DNA from: an archaeon
GTDB lineage: Archaea; Thermoproteota; Thermoprotei_A; Marsarchaeales; Marsarchaeaceae
DNA length: 33,922 bases
Assembly (NCBI GenBank): GCA_021817005.1
Contig: JAKAWJ010000020.1
Span: 1 to 33,922, forward strand
Direction: 5' to 3'
Position 1 is the stretch's first letter. Each line of letters starts with the position of its first letter. Positions 7,985-16,094 of this stretch are shown here, in pieces. The notes under the pieces are model-generated. The model was not told the origin of the DNA, ran no database searches, and saw only the letters and a list, made by a program, of their open reading frames with translations. Position numbers and translations under genes: made by a program.

Positions 7985-7992
7985 CTTATTTT
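7985..7992 (+). promoter_or_regulatory. Box A of the CBS/HPF-like gene
   Basis: CTTATTTT is centred about 26 bases before the GTG start at 8014, so the message is probably leaderless. Confidence 0.4.
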
Positions 7993-8013
7993 CTATTATT
8001 CTCGGGACAATAC

Positions 8014-9156
8014 GTGTTTGATGAACTCAAGAAGAAATCTATCCGTGACTTCCTTCGGCCGGTTCGAACTTTCGATGCAGACGAATCTCTTTCGCGCGTA
8101 GTTGGAGCGTTCAGTAATCCCCAAACGTTTGGGGTAGTAGTTAATCGAAACGGATCACACGGTGTGCTCACTGCGTCGAGGCTACTACGCGCGAAGTCTG
8201 CGGATACCAAGATAGCAACCATGCTGCAGCCTGCACCTCGGATTGAAGTCAGAGCAACAGTGGCCCAAGCGGCCCGCCTCTTCTACGAATCGAAACTTCC
8301 AGTGATGCCCGTCTATGATGGAACGGAATTCGCAGGATCGCTTTCCCCTTTCGACTTTTTGCCAGCCATGAGAGATTCGGAAACTGGCACGGAATTGGGC
8401 ATAAGTTCAATAATGGCGCCGGGGCCGGAGTCCATAAGCGCTCAGACACCGATATCCAAAGCAGTAGAACTCATGGCCTCAAAGAACATTGATTTTCTGC
8501 CGATAACCTCTGGACCGAGAAATGCAAAGATTATTGGAGTGGTCTCGTCGCGTGAGTTGGCACTGTATACGCTTGCTCCTGCGGGCAAAGTAAATGCAGG
8601 AGCTTTCGGGATTGAGGCACACAAAGCCTTCTCGAAAAGCATCAGGGGATTACTCGCGGTCAGCCCACTCACTCTGGAAATAACAGAAACTCTTCATGGG
8701 GCCCTTCAGAAGTTAGTCCCTGAGCGTTTCAATTGTGCGATAGTGTCTCTTGATGACGAAATGCAAGGGATTGTGACCCCACGAGAATTGCTCAGGCCCC
8801 TTACTGCAATGAATATTCGAACGGTATTACCAGTTACGATATCAGGGTTGGAAGCCAATTCAGCCGAAGTAGCCATAGCCAGACAGAAGCTCGGCGTAAT
8901 TGGAGACAGACTTTCCAAACTATACAAGGGGAAGTTCAGGATGAGCGCTACTGTGAAGCCTCTGCGCGGAACTCGGAAATTCGAAATTACCCTGCACCTT
9001 TACTCTCCTGGCTCTGAATCGGCCATCTATACTGAATCAGGCTTCGATTTGGGGAAGATATTTGATATCTTGGAAAGGCGGGCGAAGGAGCACTTGCATC
9101 GGGAAAGGAAGTCAAGGCATATTCGAACACGCAGAAAGTCCGAAGAATTCCAGTGA
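8014..9156 (+). CDS. Four-CBS-domain protein with a C-terminal HPF/RaiA-like domain
   Basis: A 380-residue soluble protein. Residues about 5-265 hold four CBS repeats (roughly 5-62, 66-120, 132-187 and 209-265), each ending in a strand plus GVV/GIV-type turn. CBS tandems bind adenine nucleotides. Residues about 271-370 resemble ribosome hibernation factors of the HPF/RaiA (S30AE) family. They show a first strand PVTISGLEANS, a helix ending in KLYKGK, three strands with FEITLHLY and ESAIYTE, then a final helix DLGKIFDILERRAKEHLHR with a basic tail KSRHIRTRRK. The domain match is by eye. I infer an adenylate-responsive ribosome-binding protein; it could instead be a CBS protein with an unrelated fold. 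GTG start. Confidence 0.75.
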   Translation: MFDELKKKSIRDFLRPVRTFDADESLSRVVGAFSNPQTFGVVVNRNGSHGVLTASRLLRAKSADTKIATMLQPAPRIEVRATVAQAARLFYESKLPVMPVYDGTEFAGSLSPFDFLPAMRDSETGTELGISSIMAPGPESISAQTPISKAVELMASKNIDFLPITSGPRNAKIIGVVSSRELALYTLAPAGKVNAGAFGIEAHKAFSKSIRGLLAVSPLTLEITETLHGALQKLVPERFNCAIVSLDDEMQGIVTPRELLRPLTAMNIRTVLPVTISGLEANSAEVAIARQKLGVIGDRLSKLYKGKFRMSATVKPLRGTRKFEITLHLYSPGSESAIYTESGFDLGKIFDILERRAKEHLHRERKSRHIRTRRKSEEFQ

Positions 9157-9175
9157 AGCCGGAAAGGTTCTGTTA

Positions 9176-9658
9176 TCAGTCTGGCTTTCCAAAAATGCCT
9201 ATGACTGGTCGGAAGCCAAGTTTCTGGTAGAAGGTGGAAGCGATTTTGTTCTGGAACGGAAACTCTGCGACGATAATTCCAGCTCCTTTACGCTTCAGTT
9301 GCGAAATAACTTCTGCAATCATCTGCTCGCCAAGTTTTTGCCGACGATATTCCGGCATAACATAAAAGTCGACAATAGCCCCTTCAATTCTGGGCTGGTA
9401 GTAGACTCTCTCTCTAGTCTTGGCTTTTACAACACCTACTACTTTATCGCCTTTCTTGGCCACGAGCACGACGCATTCAGGGTTCTCTACGCACTCTCGG
9501 TAGTCCTCCTGCGCTCTCCCCAGTGCGTCCTCGCGGACCTTGAGCAAAGGGTCAAATTCCTCATTCAGCTTCTTTAGCCTGATGACGAGTTCTGAGATTG
9601 ATTTGATATCTTCCGTTTTCGCTCGGGTTATGGAAACCTTCTGTCGTTGCTCTGACAA
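9176..9658 (-). CDS. GNAT family acetyltransferase
   Basis: A 160-residue GNAT protein with the acetyl-CoA loop RRQKLGEQ (about 104-111), the preceding strand GAIVDFYVMPEY, and the terminal FYQKLGF motif. The long helical insert between the first strands (residues about 20-55) is common in GNATs that act on small molecules or proteins. The substrate is unknown. It starts at TTG only seven bases after the malic enzyme stop, so it is read on the same message. It converges with the CBS/HPF-like gene, with 19 bases between stops. Confidence 0.8.
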   Translation of the reverse strand: MSEQRQKVSITRAKTEDIKSISELVIRLKKLNEEFDPLLKVREDALGRAQEDYRECVENPECVVLVAKKGDKVVGVVKAKTRERVYYQPRIEGAIVDFYVMPEYRRQKLGEQMIAEVISQLKRKGAGIIVAEFPFQNKIASTFYQKLGFRPVIGIFGKPD

Positions 9659-9665
9659 GAGACTA

Positions 9666-11030
9666 TCAACTCGGGAGGGGCGAAATGCTGCCAGAGCTGA
9701 TGCATGAGGAAATTGTGCGCCTCGAGTTCGCTATGATTTCCTTGGCTTGCTCCAAGTAGTCGGAGTATGACTGGCCACGCCTTGCAAGCCCTTCCTCCTT
9801 TGCTTTAGAGGCTACCCTGGCGGCCACTCTGGGGTATGCTTCCCACTCATCCATGGTAGGAAGAATATAATCGTCAGCGAGTCCCTTCTCTTCTGCGCAG
9901 AGGGCGAGCTCCGTTGACGCCGCAACAACCATGGTATCGGATATCCCTCTAGACCTGGAATCAAGCGCACCTCTAAAGACTGCTGGGAAAACCAAACTGT
10001 TATTCACCTGATTCGGAAAGTCGGACCTACCTGTCGCAATGATTCGTACGCCAGCTTCTTTGAGTTCCCAGGGCCATATCTCCGGTGTGGGGTTGGCTTC
10101 CGCGAAGACTATCGCGTCGCGATTCATTTTGGAGACCCATTCCTTCTTTATAGTACCTGGTCCGGGTTTTGAAGCAGCGATGAGAACGTCTGCTCCGATA
10201 AGTGCCTCTTCAAGCGAGCCCTTTCTCCTTGAGCCATTGGTCTTTAGGGCAAGCTCGTACTTCCACTTATGATGCAGCATAAGCTGGTCCATATCTTCTC
10301 TTTCTGCTTCCAGAATTCCCTTGGTGTCCACCAGCATTATCTTCTTGGGGTCTGCCCCGGCCGTGATCAGTAACCTTGCGGTTGCTATGTTCGCAGCCCC
10401 GGCGCCGAAGAGAACGACTTCAGAATCGCCGAGTTTTCTTCCTGTCAGCTTCAGAGAATTTATGAGTGCAGCCAGCGCTACACCGGCAGTGCCCTGCTGA
10501 TCATCATGCCAGACAGGAATATTCATGGTATCCTGCAAGTAATGCAACACTTCGAAACATTTGGGGGACTCAATGTCCTCTAGGTTGACTCCGCCAAACC
10601 CGGCCTCCAGCGCTGACACAGTGTCTTGGATTCTCTGCGGCTCTTGTGTCGAGAGAGGGAGAGGGATAGCATTTACTCCACCTAGATATTTGAAAATTAG
10701 TGCCTTTCCTTCGAGCACCGGCAGCGCCCCTTCACCGCCTATATTTCCGAGGCCAAGAACCCGACTTCCGTCGCCCACAATTGCAATCGTATTCCATTTT
10801 CCTGTCAGTTCGTATGCAAGCTCTTTATTCTTGCTGATTGCCATAGAGACTGCCGCTACACCGGGGGTGTACCAGTATGAAAAATCTCTCAGCCCGCTCA
10901 CGGGCACCTTCGGTATGACCTCGACTTTTCCTGCATAGTACTTTGAGTACCGCATCGCAAGAGAGTACCAGTCTTCCTTCTCGCCTGGGTTTTTAGACGG
11001 CGTCTGATTCTCGCTAGCTGGGGCGTCCAA
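9666..11030 (-). CDS. Malic enzyme (NAD(P)-dependent malate decarboxylase)
   Basis: A 454-residue malic enzyme that converts malate to pyruvate plus CO2 with reduction of NAD(P). The N-terminal catalytic domain has the Tyr54 region YWYTPGVAAV, catalytic Lys109 in LEGKALIFKYLGG, and metal ligands in NLEDIESPKCFE and WHDDQQGTA (Asp176/177). The nucleotide domain has FGAGAANIATARLL and LVDTKG. It is the short prokaryotic form without a phosphotransacetylase domain. The start is TTG. The nearest upstream ATG at 11037 is out of frame. It is the first gene of a two-gene unit with the acetyltransferase, and with malate dehydrogenase 5 kb away it covers the malate node. Confidence 0.93.
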   Translation of the reverse strand: MDAPASENQTPSKNPGEKEDWYSLAMRYSKYYAGKVEVIPKVPVSGLRDFSYWYTPGVAAVSMAISKNKELAYELTGKWNTIAIVGDGSRVLGLGNIGGEGALPVLEGKALIFKYLGGVNAIPLPLSTQEPQRIQDTVSALEAGFGGVNLEDIESPKCFEVLHYLQDTMNIPVWHDDQQGTAGVALAALINSLKLTGRKLGDSEVVLFGAGAANIATARLLITAGADPKKIMLVDTKGILEAEREDMDQLMLHHKWKYELALKTNGSRRKGSLEEALIGADVLIAASKPGPGTIKKEWVSKMNRDAIVFAEANPTPEIWPWELKEAGVRIIATGRSDFPNQVNNSLVFPAVFRGALDSRSRGISDTMVVAASTELALCAEEKGLADDYILPTMDEWEAYPRVAARVASKAKEEGLARRGQSYSDYLEQAKEIIANSRRTISSCISSGSISPLPS

Positions 11031-11066
11031 CAGGCATAACCACTCATTTCATTCTGCCCGAGGAGT

Positions 11067-11076
11067 GCTAAATATG
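11067..11076 (-). promoter_or_regulatory. Box A of the malic enzyme gene
   Basis: Read on the minus strand this is CATATTTAGC, about 40 bases before the TTG start at 11030. It predicts a leader of about 15 bases. Confidence 0.4.
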
Positions 11077-11081
11077 TTTCT

Positions 11082-11093
11082 CAAGTCGACTTG
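11082..11093. promoter_or_regulatory. 12-base perfect palindrome next to the malic enzyme promoter
   Basis: CAAGTCGACTTG is its own reverse complement and abuts the upstream edge of the candidate box A for malic enzyme, where an archaeal activator or repressor dimer could bind. A palindrome of this length can also occur by chance. Confidence 0.3.
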
Positions 11094-11197
11094 GAATTCA
11101 TGGCGGTTCATCCCCCCAGTGGGTGACCCAGTGTACCAAAAACTCGTCCGTGAGAGAGGAGGTAAAGCCTAAAACGGCATGATTCGCGCTACATCCC

Positions 11198-12430
11198 GTG
11201 AGGGCGGAACCAAAATCGGTCGCCAGGTTGTTCTATCTTCCGGGCAACGCGTGGATTATTGGATTCACGTCTGCCGTGTGGGCGATAGGAGGTTCCATGG
11301 TGAACCCTTACCAGTCGATATTCTTTACTGCGCTAGGCGCCCCTGTCACGTATATAGGCATTCTCGGAGCGTTGAGCGGCGGAATTACCGCGGTAATGTA
11401 CCTTGTAGGCGGTTTCGTAGCGGATGTCTGGGGCCGACGAAAGGTTATAATAGTTTTCAGCTTTGTGTCGGCCCTTAATGCGTTCATTTACGTATTTGTA
11501 AAGAGTTGGACACTGTTATTCCTACCTGTGATAGTGGGCGCGCTTTCAGGAATATATTCGCCTGCGCTGAACGCAACCGTAAATGACAGCTTTGAACCTT
11601 CGCTAAGGCCGCGTGGATTCGCGTCATTTACAATTGTGACCACAATACCCTCCCTCTTTGCCCCTGTGGCTGGGGGTTACCTCGCTGACTCCTTGGGTAA
11701 CGTGCCGGGGCTGAAACTTGGATATTTTTTGAGCGGACTGTTCGGTGTCGCAGCCGTCTCATACCGTGCGATAACGTTGAAGGAGACGTTCAAGGCGGAG
11801 AATCGAAATCACCTAGACCTCAAGGGGTTTATTCGAGGCGTGATCAACGATAATCGAAAAGCGCTTGCGGAGGCCAGTTCGGACGCAAAGAAACTTATCG
11901 CGTACGCTGGAGTTAGCAGCATAGCCACGGGTCTCTCCACACTCTATATTTCGCTTTATCTGGTTGATACAGTGCATATCAGTCTCGAAGTATATGGGGG
12001 ATTGACTGCTATCAGCGCACTCACCACCATATTGCTTCTGCTGCCCAGTACCTCGTTTATCGAAAAGGTAGGCTTAAGGGGGGCGGCTGTGCTTTCAGCG
12101 CTCACGTCTCCACTAAGTATGCTCGTGTTCGTCTCGGCTAACGGTATGAACGACTTGGTCACTTGGAGCGTGACCGGCGGTGTCAGCGGCGCATTGGTCA
12201 GCCCGGCGATACAGAGCCTCCAGGGAAACACTGTTCCCAGGCGAATTCGAGGGAGACTTATGGCAATGTTCAGCGTTGTCCCGTTGCTCATAGCGACACC
12301 GGCGCAGGTGATATCAGGTTACCTGTATGCCGATGTCTCCAGACTGGCACCATTCATCATCTCAGTTCCTTTTTATGCGTTATCCGTGGTTATTCTTGCA
12401 AAGGTGAATCCCCATGGGGAGCATGAGTAA
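11198..12430 (+). CDS. Major facilitator superfamily transporter
   Basis: A 410-residue integral membrane protein with about twelve hydrophobic segments. The signature loop between helices 2 and 3 reads GGFVADVWGRRK (about residues 71-82), the canonical MFS motif A. A longer hydrophilic cytoplasmic loop (about 195-235) separates the two six-helix halves, as is usual. No substrate-specific motif is recognised; drug or metabolite export is as likely as uptake. The GTG start leaves a short cytoplasmic N-terminus. A possible box A (GCCTAAAAC, 11167-11175) lies about 27 bases upstream. It is divergent from malic enzyme and convergent with the HAD gene. Confidence 0.85.
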   Translation: MRAEPKSVARLFYLPGNAWIIGFTSAVWAIGGSMVNPYQSIFFTALGAPVTYIGILGALSGGITAVMYLVGGFVADVWGRRKVIIVFSFVSALNAFIYVFVKSWTLLFLPVIVGALSGIYSPALNATVNDSFEPSLRPRGFASFTIVTTIPSLFAPVAGGYLADSLGNVPGLKLGYFLSGLFGVAAVSYRAITLKETFKAENRNHLDLKGFIRGVINDNRKALAEASSDAKKLIAYAGVSSIATGLSTLYISLYLVDTVHISLEVYGGLTAISALTTILLLLPSTSFIEKVGLRGAAVLSALTSPLSMLVFVSANGMNDLVTWSVTGGVSGALVSPAIQSLQGNTVPRRIRGRLMAMFSVVPLLIATPAQVISGYLYADVSRLAPFIISVPFYALSVVILAKVNPHGEHE

Positions 12431-12525
12431 CCGCGAGTCGGTAGGAAGTCTTAGGGGCGAGTTCCCTGTCCCGGGAAAGGTTTCAGCGCCCAAAACGGTT
12501 TTTATGGATTAATCTGCCAGAATTT

Positions 12526-13164
12526 CTAGGCGCCCAGAATTTCAGCTACTGCGTCTGCAAGCGAAGCGAATATGAGGTCAGCGGATTTCACTTCTTTTCC
12601 AGCCCTTTGGACAGCAATTGCTAGGGCGCCAATTCGGTGAGCGGGCACGGTATCATACTCCGTGTCGCCAACCACTGCGCCCATCCTCGGGGTAACCTCT
12701 ATTCTTCTAAATGCTTCGATATATATTTCAGGGTCCGGCTTTCCAAGTAGAACCTCATCGCCTCCAACAAGGGCGTCCGCATATGGCCGCAGTTTGGATT
12801 GCTCTAGCACTCTCAATGCGACAGCTAGTTCGCTCGATGATGCTACTGCGATTTTGATTCCGGCCCTTCTCAAGCTCGAAAGCGATTCTGGGGCCTCAGG
12901 GAAAGCCTTGATTTCATTGATGAGTTCGCCGAAATAGGTCTTGTAGTCGGTATCCACCCTTTCCATGATCTGGTCGTTGACGTTGCCGACAAAGGCCCGC
13001 ACAACTTTCGGGGAAGACAACCCGATAAAGGGCCGCAGCTTAGCCTCTTCAACGTGGAAGCCATTCCGTTTAAATGCCCTTGCCCATGCACGGACATGTT
13101 GCTCCACCGAATCGACGAGGGTGCCGTTTAGGTCAAATGCAACTCCTTTGATTCGCCCCGCCAA
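12526..13164 (-). CDS. HAD-superfamily hydrolase (subfamily IA)
   Basis: A 212-residue HAD-like protein with the helical C1 cap of phosphoglycolate phosphatase / beta-phosphoglucomutase relatives. Motif I is FDLNGTLVDS with nucleophile Asp11. Motif II is the serine in VASSSE, motif III the lysine in GKPDPEIY, and motif IV is GDTEYD. Motif I normally reads DxDGT in phosphatases; here the second Asp, the general acid/base, is Asn13. That makes ordinary phosphatase activity uncertain. TTG is the only start that precedes motif I closely. It is convergent with the MFS gene (95 bases between ends). Confidence 0.82.
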   Translation of the reverse strand: MAGRIKGVAFDLNGTLVDSVEQHVRAWARAFKRNGFHVEEAKLRPFIGLSSPKVVRAFVGNVNDQIMERVDTDYKTYFGELINEIKAFPEAPESLSSLRRAGIKIAVASSSELAVALRVLEQSKLRPYADALVGGDEVLLGKPDPEIYIEAFRRIEVTPRMGAVVGDTEYDTVPAHRIGALAIAVQRAGKEVKSADLIFASLADAVAEILGA

Positions 13165-13396
13165 ACAGGTTCAAATAACCGAAAGGGAGTGTATGAAAAG
13201 CCTTTCCAAATTGTGCATTGGTCTGGGTATGATATTGGCGGTTCTGGCTTTGAAAAATGGTCTCAAGAATTCATTTCCGCATTTAGGGCGGCTGGATTTT
13301 GGCTAAACAGTTTACCGAGAGCTTCCTTCGCCGAGTGCACTATTGGAATGAACCGTTGCTGGCCTCAAAAATAACCGAAACCTGTTGTTCATACGT

Positions 13397-13414
13397 CCCT
13401 TCTTGAAAGAAGGG
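13397..13414. repeat. Perfect 7-base inverted repeat (hairpin)
   Basis: CCCTTCT, a TGAA loop, then AGAAGGG gives a perfect stem. There is no T-tract after it, so it does not look like a simple terminator. Confidence 0.5.
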
Positions 13415-13580
13415 TGGGCCGGTGGTTTGCGCGACGACACCGCTCCCCCAGGGCCGGAATATTTAGAGCCGAGCGCAGCCAGCGTATGGAGGCAACGCTC
13501 GCACTAAGGTTCACTCCGAGGTAAGACAATTTCGAAAATAAGGGGCTAAGTGAGACACGGATTAAACCTGTGCTATCAAG

Positions 13581-13590
13581 GCTTATAAGC
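13581..13590 (+). promoter_or_regulatory. Box A of the nucleotidyltransferase-like gene
   Basis: GCTTATAAGC, itself a 10-base palindrome, lies about 38 bases before the ATG at 13623. A transcript start 25 bases downstream would fall after the GTG at 13599, which favours the ATG as the true start. Confidence 0.45.
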
Positions 13591-13622
13591 TCAGAATCGT
13601 GAGGCTTGTGGAGAAGCGCTGG

Positions 13623-14657
13623 ATGGCAACTAGCACTACGTCGGAAGCAGATTCTGCCTATATCGGTTGGGACAGAGACTCTCTCGACTATCAGCTTTTC
13701 CTGTTTAGAGTGTTGCAGGCCGCCAGAGGGTTGTTCGGTGGGGACAAGTTGGTGGTTCTCGGGTCAGTGGCCGCGAGCACATATCTTCGTGTTCCCGAAC
13801 AGCGACTGGTGACAGGAATTGACATCGCTCTCCCGGCTCCTCTGGCATTGCCATTGATACACGACGCCTTCTCCTTATCTACGGCGCTAAATTCAAAACT
13901 GAAAGACGTATCCGGCAGGAGCCGGCTGGCTTCTAACGGGTTTTCGATTGAACTGGGCGTATTTGAACCGGTGCGAGGGAATGTGAACGGCAGGGCCAGG
14001 TTGGTGAGTATTGTAAAAGGCGGCCATTCGACTCTGAGGAGCTGTGGAAAGATCGCCTCACAGTTGGGCTCCAGGGTCTCGCTCTTGGAGGGAGATTCCG
14101 CGACAGCCAAAGCCCGGTATTCTCCAATGTTTTTTGACGTTCGTGTGTGGTCAAATGGGCAACCAGATCGGTCCTCTTGGCTCATTAGCAAGTTTCTCCC
14201 GCGTGGGGCCTCATATAGCAATGCGTCCTCGAAGATGAATGGCCTCGGTTCGCTTGAAATCAATGTGCCTCCGCTTGAGTATATTGTTGCCTCCAAGTTG
14301 AATATGATTTATCAGTCAGGCGTGAATGAAAGATTGATCCGGGCGACGCCATTGAGCGGTCATCTCGCGGCCAAGTCATCCAGGATGAGAATTCTACCAA
14401 CCGATATCTACGACTTTGTGATACTTTCGAGAGGAGCAAGCGCGCTTACCGTGAGAAGGCTTCTTGAGCAGATTGCCAGTGAACCAGTAAATGCACTCTT
14501 GGATTTAACATCCGAAGCCTTCAAGAAAATCTCGGCTACAAAACTCTTTGCTGAACTTAATGACTTCTTGCCAAGCCGAAGTGTGTTTAACCAGAAGATG
14601 TGGGCAGACACCTGCGACAGCGCTATTTCCTACGTGAGGAAGATACGCGCTACCTAG
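13623..14657 (+). CDS. AbiEii-like nucleotidyltransferase-fold protein (tentative)
   Basis: A 344-residue protein. It resembles AbiEii/DUF1814-type nucleotidyltransferases: LVVLGSVAAS (Gly47-Ser48) followed by TGIDIAL at about 64-70, then FFDVRVW, PLEYIVASKLNMIYQ and the late motif PTDIYDFVILSR. In active family members the second element is DxD or DxE; here it is Asp67-Ile-Ala69, so one metal ligand seems missing. I see no AbiEi-like antitoxin next to it. It could be a degenerate toxin, a repurposed enzyme or an unrelated fold. I chose the ATG at 13623 because of the TATA box at 13581; a GTG at 13599 would add eight residues. Confidence 0.5.
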   Translation: MATSTTSEADSAYIGWDRDSLDYQLFLFRVLQAARGLFGGDKLVVLGSVAASTYLRVPEQRLVTGIDIALPAPLALPLIHDAFSLSTALNSKLKDVSGRSRLASNGFSIELGVFEPVRGNVNGRARLVSIVKGGHSTLRSCGKIASQLGSRVSLLEGDSATAKARYSPMFFDVRVWSNGQPDRSSWLISKFLPRGASYSNASSKMNGLGSLEINVPPLEYIVASKLNMIYQSGVNERLIRATPLSGHLAAKSSRMRILPTDIYDFVILSRGASALTVRRLLEQIASEPVNALLDLTSEAFKKISATKLFAELNDFLPSRSVFNQKMWADTCDSAISYVRKIRAT

Positions 14658-14789
14658 TGGTTTCTCTCGTTTGACCACTTCACATCTTGGAGCCAGAATC
14701 TTCGGGTCCAAGAGCGTAAAGGGTAAAGGTGTCAGATGATAAGCGAAGCTTCAACCCCGCTCATTGGCCAGAATGGGTGACGGAGCTGG

Positions 14790-15899
14790 ATGCGTAAAAT
14801 AAAGATTGCCGACCCCTACATTTCGGCTGAAATAGAGAGCAACGTAGTGAAAGTACTTAGGAGCAAGAATTTGGTGGGGGGCGAGACGGTGTCAAGGTTC
14901 GAAAGCAGGTTGAAAGAATATCTCGGGGTTAAGAACGCGCTCGCCGTTTCAAACGGAACTGCGGCCCTGCATATTGCCTTCTGCGCCTTGGGCATTAAGG
15001 GAAAAAAGGTTGTAACATCGGCGTTCACCTTTGCTGCAAGCGCCAACGCTATCGTTCTTGCAGGCGGTTTACCGGCGTTCGCAGATATTTCACTTGAGGA
15101 CTATAATTTGGACAGCAGCTCAGTTGAGGAACTGATGGATGATTCTGTGGTTGCGCTTGAACCCGTCCACCTCTACGGGCAGTGTGCGGATATGGATTCT
15201 GTTCAGAAAGTCGCAAAACAGTGGGGGGTATCGGTTGTTGAGGACGCAGCGCAGGCAATCGGGTCTACTTTTCGGGGCCAGATGGCGGGTAGTTTTGGGG
15301 TGATGGGTTGCTTCAGCACCTATGCTACAAAGAATCTGCAGACAGGCGAGGGCGGGTTCATTACTACGAATGATTCAGAGATTGCCCGATCAATCGAACT
15401 CCTGAGGAATCACGGGCAGCGAGGGAGGTATAATCACGTCGGCATAGGATTCAACTATCGAATGACCGAACTGCAGGCGGCGATCGGTCTTCCGCAAATG
15501 GATAAGCTCGAAGAATTCATAGCGGCAAGAAGGGAAAACGCAAGAATTTTGACCGAGGGTCTGGGTCAGCTTACTGGACTCACTACCCCCGTAGAGCGGC
15601 CCGAGGTGCGCCATGTCTTTCACCAATATACAATACTTGTCAACAAGGCGAAGGCCCCGATTGGAAGAGACAAGCTTGCAGAGAGGCTAGCTGCTAAAGG
15701 AATCGAAACATCGGTTCACTACCCCTTGCCTGTATATCTACAGCCTTACTATGTCAGCAAATATGGTTACAGACGGGGAACTTGCCCTAACAGCGAATAT
15801 GTGGCGTCTTCGGTTCTCTCCCTTCCTGTTCATCAATCGCTTAGCCCTGACGACCTAGATATTATAGTGAGGACCGTCAGAGAATCTATGACGAATTAG
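14790..15899 (+). CDS. DegT/DnrJ/EryC1/StrS family sugar aminotransferase
   Basis: A 369-residue PLP-dependent aminotransferase that normally transfers an amino group to a nucleotide-linked keto-sugar. The substrate-binding start is SNGTAALHIA (54-63). Asp152 in VVEDAAQAIG contacts the PLP ring nitrogen, and Lys181 in TYATKNLQTGEGGF forms the Schiff base. NHGQRGRYNHVGIGFNYRM is the typical helix-loop segment. Length and motif order are standard. The ATG start is preceded by GGAG. No other nucleotide-sugar gene is adjacent; the GT2 gene 10 kb away is the only other glycan gene here. Confidence 0.92.
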   Translation: MRKIKIADPYISAEIESNVVKVLRSKNLVGGETVSRFESRLKEYLGVKNALAVSNGTAALHIAFCALGIKGKKVVTSAFTFAASANAIVLAGGLPAFADISLEDYNLDSSSVEELMDDSVVALEPVHLYGQCADMDSVQKVAKQWGVSVVEDAAQAIGSTFRGQMAGSFGVMGCFSTYATKNLQTGEGGFITTNDSEIARSIELLRNHGQRGRYNHVGIGFNYRMTELQAAIGLPQMDKLEEFIAARRENARILTEGLGQLTGLTTPVERPEVRHVFHQYTILVNKAKAPIGRDKLAERLAAKGIETSVHYPLPVYLQPYYVSKYGYRRGTCPNSEYVASSVLSLPVHQSLSPDDLDIIVRTVRESMTN

Positions 15900-16094
15900 G
15901 TTCGGGACCAGTTCAGAAAAACCGAGAAAGAATATGTCTGGAGCAGGAACTGGTGGGATTACGGCGCGCACTCCCTCAGAGGTGACTGGGAGTCAAGCCA
16001 AACCCCCACGTGCTTTCTAACCTTCCGGCTCTTCCCAGGCCTCGATGGGCCCGACTTCGACGGTCGTCCAGTAAAGTTTCGGGGTAAAGTCGGT

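Larger units (their letters stand above)
13165..13622. other. Gene-poor 458-base stretch with hairpins and a possible small transcript
   Basis: No convincing gene is visible between the HAD gene and the nucleotidyltransferase-like gene. A 61-codon plus-strand frame from GTG 13189 to 13374 has an AGGGA before its start but no recognisable family. Several inverted repeats lie close together: a perfect 7-base stem at 13397-13414, CGGTG/CACCG just after it, and GAGCG/CGCTC near 13475-13505. An AT-rich GGAATATTTA around 13456-13464 could be a box A. An untranslated RNA is possible but not shown. Confidence 0.3.

Noticed and set aside
13189-13374. 61-codon frame with AGGGA before its GTG
   Set aside because: No family match and an unusual composition. 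It is mentioned in the gap entry but not strong enough to call as a gene.
13495-13520. GGTTCACTCC as a possible tRNA T-loop
   Set aside because: The stem bases on either side do not pair, and no cloverleaf is visible.
15900-16094. Short open frames between the DegT aminotransferase and malate dehydrogenase genes, including a 28-codon frame from ATG 15934
   Set aside because: Too short, with no recognisable motif. The long plus-strand open frame over mdh is a shadow of that gene.
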